The translations under genes and the position numbers were made by a program. Below the pieces are notes generated by a model, which was not told the DNA's origin, did no database searches, and saw only the letters and a program-made list of their open reading frames with translations. A DNA stretch of 36,920 nucleotides from Streptomyces huiliensis (GTDB lineage: Bacteria > Actinomycetota > Actinomycetes > Streptomycetales > Streptomycetaceae), in contig NZ_JAIQLH010000141.1 of assembly GCF_020037025.1 (NCBI RefSeq), positions 1 through 36,920 of the forward strand, written 5' to 3'. Each line of letters begins with the position of its first letter. The first letter of the stretch is position 1. Shown one piece after another: positions 8,701 through 17,300 of this stretch.

Positions 8701-10457
8701 CGGAGTCGATCGCCGCAGCCGACGGAGGCGTCACCGACCCGCAGGTGCTGGGTGGCCTGAGCCTGGACGCGCTCGCCGCCCGCCTGGTGCCGCAGCCGTC
8801 CGGCGGCAGCGCCCGCTCCAATGCCAAGGAGCGCGAGGTGGTCCGGCTGCTGCTGCGGCTGCCCGACGAGGCGGGCACGCTGCCCCCGGGCCTGGCGTGG
8901 GTCCGGCAGCGGGACGTCGCCGATGCGGTGGGACTCACTACGGGCCGAATCCCACAGATCGTGAAGAATGCGCGCGAGCGCTGGTACAAGAACCCCGCCC
9001 TCGCGCTCCTGCGTGAGCAGGTGGTGGAGCTCCTCGCCGAGCGCGGCCGGGTGGCCCCGGTGATCGAGCTCGCCGACGCGCTCATCGCCCGGCGCGGCAC
9101 CCAGTACGTGGAGCGGCGCAACCGTCGCGCGCTCGCCTTGTCGCTGCTGCGTGCGGTGGTTGAGCGGGAGAGTTACGACAACGAGTCCCCTCCCCTCTTC
9201 CGCTACTTCCACGCCCGGATGCCCAAGGGCGCCGATCCCGTGCTCGGCCTGCTCGCCCTGGATGTCCGGGAGGACGTGGACGGCCCGGATACCCCGGCGC
9301 TGCCGGCCCTGCAGGAATACGCGCTGAACCTGGGCGTACGGGCCGACCGGCTCGCGGCGCTCGAGTCCCTGCCGACGGCGAGCACTGTCCTCACCGAGCT
9401 GGACGCGGTACGACGGCCGCCGGGCAGCCTGGGCTGGGACGAGCGGCGCACCGCCGAGATCGCGGTCGCCGCGTCCACCCGGGCCGCGCTCACCCCGCGC
9501 CTGGAGATCTACCCGCGCGACCTGGACCTGGTGCGTGCGCTGCGGATCACCCAGGCCGGTGTGGTCGCCGTGCAGCCGGGCGTCGAGGAGGAGCGGCAGC
9601 CGGGCCTGACGGTGGACGCACTGCACAAGCGGGTTGCCACCCGCTTCCCTGACCTGGGCACCGATCCGCTGGCGCCGCGCGAGCTGCCCACGGGCAGTGC
9701 CCTGGTCCGTGCTCTGAAGCAGGCCGGCTTCGAGCTGAAGCTGGCGACCCGCTACGACAAGGTCCTCCGGCTCATCCCGGACCGCCCGTACGGTGACACC
9801 ACCACCGGGCTCACCTCGGCGAGTTGGGGTACCTCGGCAGCGCGCCGCTCTACTCCCACCCAGTACGACGCGGACGCAGCCGTCGCCGCCGCCGTCAAGG
9901 CCGAGCAGCGGCTCGCGCACTCGGCCCGGCAGGACGGCTTCCGGGTCCTGACCGTGCCCCAGCGGCGTGCCGAGGAAGCGGTGCGGTGGCTGACCGACGA
10001 GCCGTACGGGGCTCGGCCGGTGTCGCTGACCGGACTGTTCGTGGCCGAACTGCGTGGCGTGGTCAGCGAGGCGGCCCGTCCGACTTGGGAGACCGTCCTC
10101 AAGGCGGACGCCGCCGAGCCGGGCAGCCGGGCCCACCAGCAGCTGCGCATCCGCACCGACAAGGCATGGGGGCGGATCGAGCCGCGATTGCGGGAGCGGC
10201 TGGCGGACGGACATGGCCCGCTGCTCCTCACCGACACCGCGGCTCTGGCCCGGTACGACGCGCTGGACCTGCTCGGTCGGCTCGCGGAGGAGGCTCGGCA
10301 AGGCGGCAACCCACTGTGGCTGCTCGTCGCCCAGTCGGATCCGGCGCGGGCGCCGCGGCTGGCCGGGCGGAGTGTTCCGTACCAGGCGGGGTTCGACGAG
10401 TGGATCGTCGTGCCCGACGCCTGGGTCGCACGCAAACACCTCGCACCGAACGCCTGA
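5766..10457 (+). CDS. pglW: BREX type 2 / Pgl serine-threonine kinase PglW
   Basis: A 1,563-residue protein, first gene of the Pgl (BREX type 2) set, starting at ATG 5766 behind a G-rich ribosome binding site. Residues about 15-130 form a NERD nuclease-related domain with Asp53 (EVD) and Glu66-x-Lys68 (ELK). Residues about 215-495 are kinase-like but degenerate: the catalytic loop reads HHRTLSAHAV (His329-Arg330-Thr331) with no HRD. Residues about 545-835 are a canonical kinase with GTGSTARAF, HRDLKPDN (689-696) and DFS at 713-715 in place of DFG. The C-terminal half holds a helix-hairpin-helix segment resembling the RNA polymerase alpha CTD (about 890-960) and a helix-turn-helix-like stretch. 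PglW is known to be a protein kinase of the phage growth limitation system. A TTA codon encodes Leu391. Followed after 62 bp by pglX. Confidence 0.95.
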   Translation: MLDGRWTTVTKSEYEHEHRGLEAIRRRLPDEEPWRAWANFTFTANSGHVREVDLLVVAPAGVFLVELKDWHGSVHGGGNDWVQTTPGGTSRRHGNPLHLSNRKAKELSGLINGVSGRPADRTKIWVGEAVCFTDDKLRVNLPAADMNGVFTVKQLVEMLAVPPGDARYQITATTSRLVDTALKKLRIAPIRRQYEVGSYLLEAKAFDSGPTWADYLGRHSQLRDLARVRVFLSERGASDDERRSVERAAAREASVLSRFRHPGAVQLKSYLPSGHPAGPAILFDYHPETLRLDDYLVQHGDDLDLKARLALVRQLAETVRSAHSRRVHHRTLSAHAVHVIPRDRGPRGREISEEQRWLRPWPQIADWQIATGQSVSRGRPLTLAPTNVSGLHLAEQADPYLAPELKIPKADPVRLDVYGLGVLTYLLVTGQAPGASQSEVMARLEAGESLRPSALVDGLHPDVDDLVEASTAYEPGRRLSTVDDFLEMLEYVEQAFAEEVPEGGDRAAGVGGGGGSATVGGEEQSEPEKDPLEAVAGDVLAGRWEVVRRLGTGSTARAFLVRDLEGEPRRSGALPVAVLKVALSEAKHTVLDREAQVLGRIHRDSSIISLYEPEPLTLAGRRVLVLEYVGDSRELKDQDGGTVKGPRRREDTVARQLRDNGRLGMDQLEAYGKYLFGAVEHLEAEGIWHRDLKPDNIAIRIRPNGTRQLVLIDFSLAGYPAKEIEAGTEGYLDPFVGIITRGSYDGHAERYALAVTLHEMASNELPRWGDGSVTPRQTDAEEWPYPQLAVDAFEPAVRDGLVAFFRKALARDVKYRFSDLKPMERAWQKIFLDAQQTTAPSTGHGEKSARGTKSGTDAVAWPATEPRIGREDDDVSAEQVRDQQAMRADRKTPLSVAGLTVAAQSQLFAMGLNTVGDVLEYSAKKFLTAPGMGSRTREEIQRRQKEWNARLGKAAPAPLSAEARKAAGQELSDLERAVAESIAAADGGVTDPQVLGGLSLDALAARLVPQPSGGSARSNAKEREVVRLLLRLPDEAGTLPPGLAWVRQRDVADAVGLTTGRIPQIVKNARERWYKNPALALLREQVVELLAERGRVAPVIELADALIARRGTQYVERRNRRALALSLLRAVVERESYDNESPPLFRYFHARMPKGADPVLGLLALDVREDVDGPDTPALPALQEYALNLGVRADRLAALESLPTASTVLTELDAVRRPPGSLGWDERRTAEIAVAASTRAALTPRLEIYPRDLDLVRALRITQAGVVAVQPGVEEERQPGLTVDALHKRVATRFPDLGTDPLAPRELPTGSALVRALKQAGFELKLATRYDKVLRLIPDRPYGDTTTGLTSASWGTSAARRSTPTQYDADAAVAAAVKAEQRLAHSARQDGFRVLTVPQRRAEEAVRWLTDEPYGARPVSLTGLFVAELRGVVSEAARPTWETVLKADAAEPGSRAHQQLRIRTDKAWGRIEPRLRERLADGHGPLLLTDTAALARYDALDLLGRLAEEARQGGNPLWLLVAQSDPARAPRLAGRSVPYQAGFDEWIVVPDAWVARKHLAPNA
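6936..6938 (+). promoter_or_regulatory. In-frame TTA leucine codon (bldA-type control point) in pglW
   Basis: Codon 391 of pglW is TTA (context S-G-L-H-L). TTA codons are rare in Streptomyces and are read by the bldA tRNA, which becomes effective late in growth. I found no other in-frame TTA when scanning the other BREX genes by eye. The codon could tie PglW synthesis to developmental stage; that consequence is inferred. Confidence 0.85.
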
Positions 10458-10519
10458 CGCATTTCCCCCCTCCTGACCTTGCATTCTTCCGTTCTCTCCC
10501 ATTCCCACAGGAGCCGTTC

Positions 10520-13500
10520 GTGATCGACCGCAAGAGCCTCCTCGCCGATCTGCAGAAGCAGGTCAAGGCGGCAGAGACCGACCTTGAGCAGCAGGTCAAA
10601 GCCGTCTCGGAGGTCGGAACGCGGCTGCGCGGCGAGTACGAACAGGCCCGGAAGCTGGGCCGTACGGCGGCGACATGGAATGCCTGGCTCGGCGAGCGGA
10701 TCACCCAGGTCGCGGTGGCCTGGGTGCTCGGCACGGTCTTCGTGCGGTTCAGCGAGGACAACCAGCTGATCGCCGAGCCGTACATCACCGCCCCTGATGT
10801 GGCGGGGCGGGAAACCGCGCAGGCTAGGTACGAGGAATACCTGGAGAAGGACGCCGACCCGACGTACCGAGGGTGGCTGGAGACCGCGTTCGCCGAGCTG
10901 GGCACGGGCCAGGCCGGGCGGCTGCTCTTCGACCGCGCTCACAACCCGCTCTACCAGATCCCACTCTCACACGACGGCGCGGGCGCACTGCTCGCGTTCT
11001 GGCGGGAGCAGCGCGCCGGCGAGGGCAGCGGCGACGAAGGTGAAGGCGGTCCGGTCCTCGTACACGACTTCCGCGACCCGCTGAGCGACGACGGCACCGA
11101 GGGCTGGGACACCCGGTTCCTGGGCGACCTGTACCAGGACCTGAGCGAGGCGGCACGCAAGACGTACGCGCTGCTGCAGACGCCGGAGTTCGTGGAGGAG
11201 TTCATCCTCGACCGGACGATGACCCCGGCGGTACGGGAGTTCGGCTTCGAAGAGCTGAAGATGATCGACCCGACCTGCGGGTCCGGCCACTTCGTGCTCG
11301 GCGCGTTCCGGCGGCTGGTGCGGATGTGGGCTGAGCAGCGGCCTGAGGTCGGCTCTTACGAGCGGGTGCGGGCGGCGTTGGAGTCTGTGCACGGGGTGGA
11401 CCTCAACCCGTTCGCGGTTGCGGTGGCCCGCTTCCGGCTCCTGGTCGCGGCGATGGCCGCGAGCGGCATGCGGACGTTCGCAGAGGCGCGGAAGTACGAG
11501 TGGCCAATCCAGCTCGCGGTGGGCGACTCGCTGCTGCCGACGGAGCACCGGCAGGAGGGTCTCTTCGGCGACAAGCAGCTGAGCCTTGGCGACAGTGTGG
11601 AATCGGGCGACGCTGAAGACCCGTACTACGCGCTGAGCACAGAGGACGTGTTCGAGTACCCGCAGATCCTGAACCGGGGCCGCTACCACGTAGTGGTGGG
11701 AAATCCTCCGTACATCACAGTCAAGGACAAAACACTCAACCAGCTGTATCGCAAGCTGTACGACGCGTGCGCGGGTACGTACGCGCTGTCGGTCCCGTTC
11801 GCACAGCGCTTTTTCGAGCTTGCAGTTCGGGGCGAAGCCAAGTCCGGGCTCGGCTATGGCATGGTCGGCCAAATCACGGCGAATTCATTCATGAAGAGGG
11901 AGTTCGGGACGAAGCTGATCGAGAGCTTCTTCCGGGATCAGGTCGAACTGGCAGAGGTTATTGACACGTCGGGGGCCTACATCCCGGGGCATGGGACGCC
12001 AACGGTCATCCTCGTCGGCCGCCCGCTGGATTACATGGGCCCTCGCCGGGCCACCATCCGCACGGTCCGGAGCGTTCAAGGGGAGCCAGCGGCTCCGGAA
12101 AAGGCGGAGGACGGACTCGTCTGGCGGGCTATCACGCAACAGGTCGACTCCCCGAACTCCGAGAGTGACTGGATCAGCGTTCGCGACCAGCAACGTGACG
12201 ACCTGGCAAAGCATCCCTGGAGTCTCGCAGGAGGTGCCGCACCAGACATCCTGAAGATCGTCGACAGCACGGGAAATCGGCTGCGAACTGCGTCAGAAGA
12301 ACTCGGATTGTCCATCGTTACTGGCGAGGACAACGCCTTTGGTTCGGTGAACACTGCTGCCGCCCGCCAACGAGGTGCCAGGCCCACTGCTGTCGCCAAC
12401 GGCGATGAGGTACGGGATTGGGGACTCACCGGCGCGACCTGGCTCACCAGCCCGTACGACCAGGATATGAAGCTCCTCGAAGGCGCAGAGATCGAGGACT
12501 TGCTGCGCTTCATGTGGCCACTGCGTCATGTACTGGAACTTCGCAAGCGCTTCAGTATCACGATGCTAGACAGGGGAATTCCTTGGATTTCATGGCGTGA
12601 GGTTTACGACTCCCGCACCAAAGCGCAAAAATTGATCGTTTACGCAAAAGTTGCGACGCATAATCACTTCTACCTCCAGACCGGCCGACTCCCCGTAAAG
12701 GACTCGGCTCAGGTAATCAAGCTCCGTGAGAACGCCACAGCAGAAGAGCATCTGGCACTGCTTGGATTGCTCAACAGCTCCACGGCCGGGTTCTGGCTGA
12801 AGATGGTGAGCCACGACAAGGGGATTCGCGGAGAGGGGGGCGGATTCACTAGCGATGACTGGGAGCGCTTCTACGAGTTCACCGGTACCAAGCTCCAAGA
12901 ATTCCCGCTTCCCTTTGAATACCCCACCGCCATCGCCACCGAGCTGGACGCACTTGCCCAGCAGCTCTCCGCCACGACCCCCGCCGCCCTCGCCGCCGAG
13001 GCAGTCCCCACCGCTTCCACTCTCCGCGCGGCCCAGGTCCGCTACACTTCCCTCCGCGCCAGCATGATCGCGCTCCAGGAGGAGCTGGACTGGCAGGTGT
13101 ACACCTTCTACAACCTGCACTCCGAGGACCTGCACCTGCCTAACATTGCCGATGTGCCCGAACTCGCACTCGGCGAGCGGGCCTTCGAGATTGTGCTGGC
13201 GCGTCGGGTCGCGACCAGCGAGGCTAGTGGCGAGTGGTTTGAGCGGCACGAGTCCAAGCCGATCACGGAGATCCCCGTGCACTGGCCCGCCGACTACCGG
13301 GCGCTCGTGCAGAGGCGGATCGAGGTCATCGAATCGAACCGTGCGATCGGCATGATGGAGCGCCCGGAGTACAAGCGGCGCTGGGCCACCAAGGGCTGGG
13401 ATGCGATGCGGCAGAAGGCGCTGAAGTCCTGGCTACTCAACCGAGTCGAGGACCGCATCCACTGGTTCGATGCCAGCGGAAACCCCACTGTAACCACCCT

Positions 13501-14281
13501 GGCCCACCTCGCCGAAAACCTTTCCTCTGACGAGGACTTCGTGTCCGTCGCCGAGCTGTACGCACCCCGACAGGACCTCGCGAAGACCGTACGCGAACTG
13601 CTGTCCGAGGAGCACGTGCCGTTCGTGTCAGCCCTGCGGTACAAGCCCGCCGGGCTAAAGAAGCGCGCCGACTGGGAGTACGTCTGGGAGAGGCAACGCG
13701 AGGAAGACGCCGCTCCTGACGAGCCCGCCAAACAGAAGATCCGCAAGAAGACGCCCATGCCCCCGAAGTACACCTCGGCGGACTTCCTGAAGCCGAGCTA
13801 CTGGCGTGCGCGCGGCAAGCTCGACGTGCCCAAGGAGCGGTTCATTTCGTACGGCACAGTCAACGTGCAGTCACCGGAGCTGTACGGGTGGGCCGGCTGG
13901 GATCATCTGGAGCAGGCGCTCGCGCTCGCCTCATACATCCAGCAGGCCGGGCTCGGTGACGACGAGCTCGTGCCCTACCTGGCGGGGCTGCTTGAGCTGC
14001 AGCCGTGGCTCGAGCAGTGGTACGGCGAGTACGACCCGGAGTTCGGGGCGTCGCCGGCCGCCGAGATCCTGGCGTTCCGACAGCAGAAGCAGGGCGAGCT
14101 CGGGTTGACCGACGATGCGCTGCGGGCCTGGCGTCCGGCCGCGGCCACGCGCGGACGCGGCGTGAAGAAGGCCGCTGTACCGAAGCAGCGCACGAGCAAG
14201 AAGGCCGCCGTCCAGACGTCGTTCACCGACGTCGACACGGACACCGTCACCGATGCCGTCAGCGGCACAGAGTCCGCCTGA
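10520..14281 (+). CDS. pglX: BREX type 2 N6-adenine DNA methyltransferase PglX
   Basis: A 1,253-residue protein. The chosen start is GTG 10520 (VIDRKSLLADLQKQ), six bases after CAGGAG; the frame is open much further upstream, but only inside pglW and without homologous sequence. The SAM-binding motif is DPTCGSGHFVLG from Asp250, and the amino-methyltransferase motif IV is NPPY at 395-398. Together they indicate gamma-type N6-adenine methylation of host DNA. The N-terminus (about 1-60) looks coiled-coil. Residues about 390-795 include the probable target-recognition region; their DNA is clearly lower in GC than the rest. A six-G run at 12835-12840 lies in frame. In S. coelicolor PglX is a methyltransferase whose toxicity is counteracted by PglZ, and its gene is phase-variable at a G tract. 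The C-terminus ends in a Lys/Arg-rich tail. Confidence 0.95.
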   Translation: MIDRKSLLADLQKQVKAAETDLEQQVKAVSEVGTRLRGEYEQARKLGRTAATWNAWLGERITQVAVAWVLGTVFVRFSEDNQLIAEPYITAPDVAGRETAQARYEEYLEKDADPTYRGWLETAFAELGTGQAGRLLFDRAHNPLYQIPLSHDGAGALLAFWREQRAGEGSGDEGEGGPVLVHDFRDPLSDDGTEGWDTRFLGDLYQDLSEAARKTYALLQTPEFVEEFILDRTMTPAVREFGFEELKMIDPTCGSGHFVLGAFRRLVRMWAEQRPEVGSYERVRAALESVHGVDLNPFAVAVARFRLLVAAMAASGMRTFAEARKYEWPIQLAVGDSLLPTEHRQEGLFGDKQLSLGDSVESGDAEDPYYALSTEDVFEYPQILNRGRYHVVVGNPPYITVKDKTLNQLYRKLYDACAGTYALSVPFAQRFFELAVRGEAKSGLGYGMVGQITANSFMKREFGTKLIESFFRDQVELAEVIDTSGAYIPGHGTPTVILVGRPLDYMGPRRATIRTVRSVQGEPAAPEKAEDGLVWRAITQQVDSPNSESDWISVRDQQRDDLAKHPWSLAGGAAPDILKIVDSTGNRLRTASEELGLSIVTGEDNAFGSVNTAAARQRGARPTAVANGDEVRDWGLTGATWLTSPYDQDMKLLEGAEIEDLLRFMWPLRHVLELRKRFSITMLDRGIPWISWREVYDSRTKAQKLIVYAKVATHNHFYLQTGRLPVKDSAQVIKLRENATAEEHLALLGLLNSSTAGFWLKMVSHDKGIRGEGGGFTSDDWERFYEFTGTKLQEFPLPFEYPTAIATELDALAQQLSATTPAALAAEAVPTASTLRAAQVRYTSLRASMIALQEELDWQVYTFYNLHSEDLHLPNIADVPELALGERAFEIVLARRVATSEASGEWFERHESKPITEIPVHWPADYRALVQRRIEVIESNRAIGMMERPEYKRRWATKGWDAMRQKALKSWLLNRVEDRIHWFDASGNPTVTTLAHLAENLSSDEDFVSVAELYAPRQDLAKTVRELLSEEHVPFVSALRYKPAGLKKRADWEYVWERQREEDAAPDEPAKQKIRKKTPMPPKYTSADFLKPSYWRARGKLDVPKERFISYGTVNVQSPELYGWAGWDHLEQALALASYIQQAGLGDDELVPYLAGLLELQPWLEQWYGEYDPEFGASPAAEILAFRQQKQGELGLTDDALRAWRPAAATRGRGVKKAAVPKQRTSKKAAVQTSFTDVDTDTVTDAVSGTESA
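12835..12840 (+). repeat. Six-G homopolymer inside pglX
   Basis: A run of six G in the codons for G-E-G-G-G-F. The frame is intact in this sequence. Gain or loss of one base would truncate PglX. G-tract phase variation of pglX is known in S. coelicolor; whether this is the equivalent tract, and whether six bases are enough for frequent slippage, cannot be told here. Confidence 0.6.
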
Positions 14282-14303
14282 ACAGGCGAGGAGCAGATAC
14301 ACC

Positions 14304-17300
14304 ATGGCGTTCATGAGCAGGAACACCCCTCGCCCCGAGGACCGGCCGCTGCTTCGGGAGTTGATTAACGTCCCCGAGTCGGTGTCCACTTCCGACTTCG
14401 TGCTGAAGCTGAACGAGGCGGTCACTCCCGAGGGGGCCGAGGCGGCGCTGAAGGACTACGTCGTCACCGACCGGCTGCTCGGCAACTTCGACGAGGCCCT
14501 CGACCTGATCAAGTCGGCACTGGACAGCCACTCGTCCAAGGCTGCCTACCTGCACGGCTCATTCGGTTCCGGTAAGTCGCACTTCATGGCGGTGCTCTAC
14601 GCGCTGCTGTCGCGGAACCAGGCCGCCCGGACGCGCGCCGACCTCGACCCGGTGCGGACCCGGCACGCCTGGCTGGACGCGGACAATCGCAAGTTCCTGC
14701 TGGTGCCGTATCACATGCTGGGCTCCAAGTCCCTGGAGCAGCGCGTCCTTGGCAAGTACGTGGAGCACGTGCGCAAGCTGCACCCCACATGCTCACTGCC
14801 ACAGGTCTACCGGACCGACGGACTCTTCGAGGACTTCGCCGAGCAGCGCCGCCGCAACGGCGACGACCGGGTGATCGAGCAGCTCGCCGACGCCGGCGAC
14901 GGCCAGGAAGACGAGTGGGGCGACTCCTTCGCCTGGACCACCGAGCTGCTCGACCAAGCAGTGAACGCGCCAGAGGAGCACGAGAACACCAAGGATCTCG
15001 ACCTGGAGAACCCCTCCACGCCGCGGGAACTGCGGGCGCGTCTCGTACAGGATCTCGCCCAGACCCTGTTCCCGTCGTTTTCGCGTAACGCCTCAGAGGA
15101 TGCCGACGGGTTCGTTTCCCTGGACAAGGGGCTCGGCATCATAGCCGCGCACGCCAAGTCCCTGGGATACGACGGCCTGGTCCTCTTCATGGACGAGCTG
15201 ATCCTGTGGCTGGCCTCCCGCATCCACGACCAGAAGTTCGTCTCACGCGAAGCCGACAAGATCACGAACTTCGTGGAGGGCGGCGATGAGCGGCGTGCCA
15301 TCCCGGTGGTGTCGTTCATTGCCCGCCAGCGCGACCTGCGCGAACTCGTCGGCGAGGAGATGTCGGGGGCCGCTGAGGCAGCCGTCCAGGACAGCCTGAA
15401 GCTCAGCGGCGGACGGTTCGACAAGATCGTCCTGGAGGACCGCAACCTCCCGCAGATCGCGCAGGCTCGTCTGCTCACGCCTACCACCCCCGAGGCGGAG
15501 GCGAAGGTGGAGGCGGCCTTCGCCGAGGCCAAGAGGCTCGGTCCGGACGTCTGGGACACCCTGCTCGGCCACGACAAGTCCACCACCGGCGCGGACGAGG
15601 CCGCGTTCCGGCGGACGTACCCGTTCCCGCCGGCGTTCATGGACACCCTGGTGCACATCTCCGCCGCGCTGCAGCGCTCCCGCACCGGTCTAAAGCTGAT
15701 GAGCCAGCTGCTCGTCGATCACCGTGACGACTGGCGGCTCGGGCAGCTCGTACCGCTGGGCGATCTGTACCCGGCGATCGCGGGCGGCGGTGACAAGGCG
15801 TTCAGCGGGGAGACCAGTGTTCACTTCGAGGCTGCAGACAAGCTGTACCGGGACAAGCTTCGCCCGTACCTACTGAAGACCAACCAGGTCACCGAGGACC
15901 AGGTCGAGGCGTACCGGCGCCGTCCCGCTGCCCTCGGCGACCCGCAGCTCGCCGCCCGTTGCCGCGACTTCACCGGCGACAGCCGGCTGCTTCAGACCTT
16001 GCTGCTCTCCGCACTCGCGCCCAGCGTCCCGGCGCTCGCCGATCTCACGCTGGCGCGGCTGCATGCCCTCAACCACGGCTCCATCACCACCCGCATCGCA
16101 GGCACCGAGGTCGGTCGGCTCGAGCAGAAGGTGAAGGAGTGGGCGGCGACCTTCCCTGAAATCAAGGTCACAGGGACCGGGCCAGGGGCGGTGGTGCGTC
16201 TGGAGCTCACCGGTGTCGACCTGGACGCCGTTCTCGCGAACGCCCAGGTCCACAACAACCAGGGCAACCGACGTGCCAAGATGCGCGGCCTGCTCAAGGA
16301 GGCGCTCGGCGTCACCGATGGGCCCGGCGGCTTCGACGCGTACGACGTGCTCAACTTGGTGTGGAGGGGAACCGAACGGCAGGTCGAGGTGGTCTTCGGT
16401 AACGTCGCCGAGGTCGACTCGCTCCCCGAGGCGACCCTGCGGCCCAGCCAGGACGACGCTTGGCGGCTCGTTGTCGACTTCCCGTACGACGAGGGCGAGT
16501 TCGGGCCGATGGACGACCTGCAGCGGCTGCGCGCTCTGCGGGAGAAGCCCGGCGGCGACTCTCGCACCCTGGCCTGGCTGCCCACCCACCTGACCGATGC
16601 CGCCCGCGGCGACTTCGAGCGCCTCGTCGTCATCGACAAGGCCCTCGCCGACGAGGTCCGCTTCGACTCCGACTTCGCGCGCAGCCTCAACGCCGACGAC
16701 AAGGTGCGCGCCAAGGGCATGCTCCAGTCGCAGCTGGCCATCCTTACCGAGCGCGTCACCCAGGCGTTGCGGCAGGCGTACGGGCTCGCGCAGAAGCAGG
16801 AAGGGGTTGTCGACCTCAGTTTCGATACCCATCTGGTCGCCCAGCAGGATGTTCCCGAGCTGCGGCTTCCGCTTGGTGCATCCCTGGATGCCGCCGCCCG
16901 CGACGTGGCCGGCAAGCTGCTCGCCCACCAGTACCCCGCCCACCCCGACCTGGATCCCGACGGCACGGGCAAGCCTGTGAAGCCTGCCGAGATCAGGGCC
17001 GTCTTCGAGTACGTGCGCAAGGCCGCCGAGGACCGCGACGGCCAGGTCGAGGTCGATTCCAAGGACCGCAAGACCATGGCGCGGATCGCGGGCGGCCTCG
17101 GGCTCGGCGCCATGCGGGAGGCGTACTACCGGCAGTCCACGGCCTGGACCGACCACTTCAACGCCCAGGTACGCCGGAACGGCACCGCCGAGCCGACCCT
17201 GGTCAAGCTCTCCGACTGGAGTGATCTTCCCGAGCCGCGCGGACTGCCCGAGCCCCTGCGCCGGCTGCTCGCCGCCGCGTACGCGGAGATGACCGACCGG

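Noticed and set aside
9824..10519. Upstream extension of pglX to ATG 9824
   Set aside because: Lies wholly within pglW, is Arg/Gly-rich and lacks PglX-like sequence; GTG 10520 has a good ribosome binding site.
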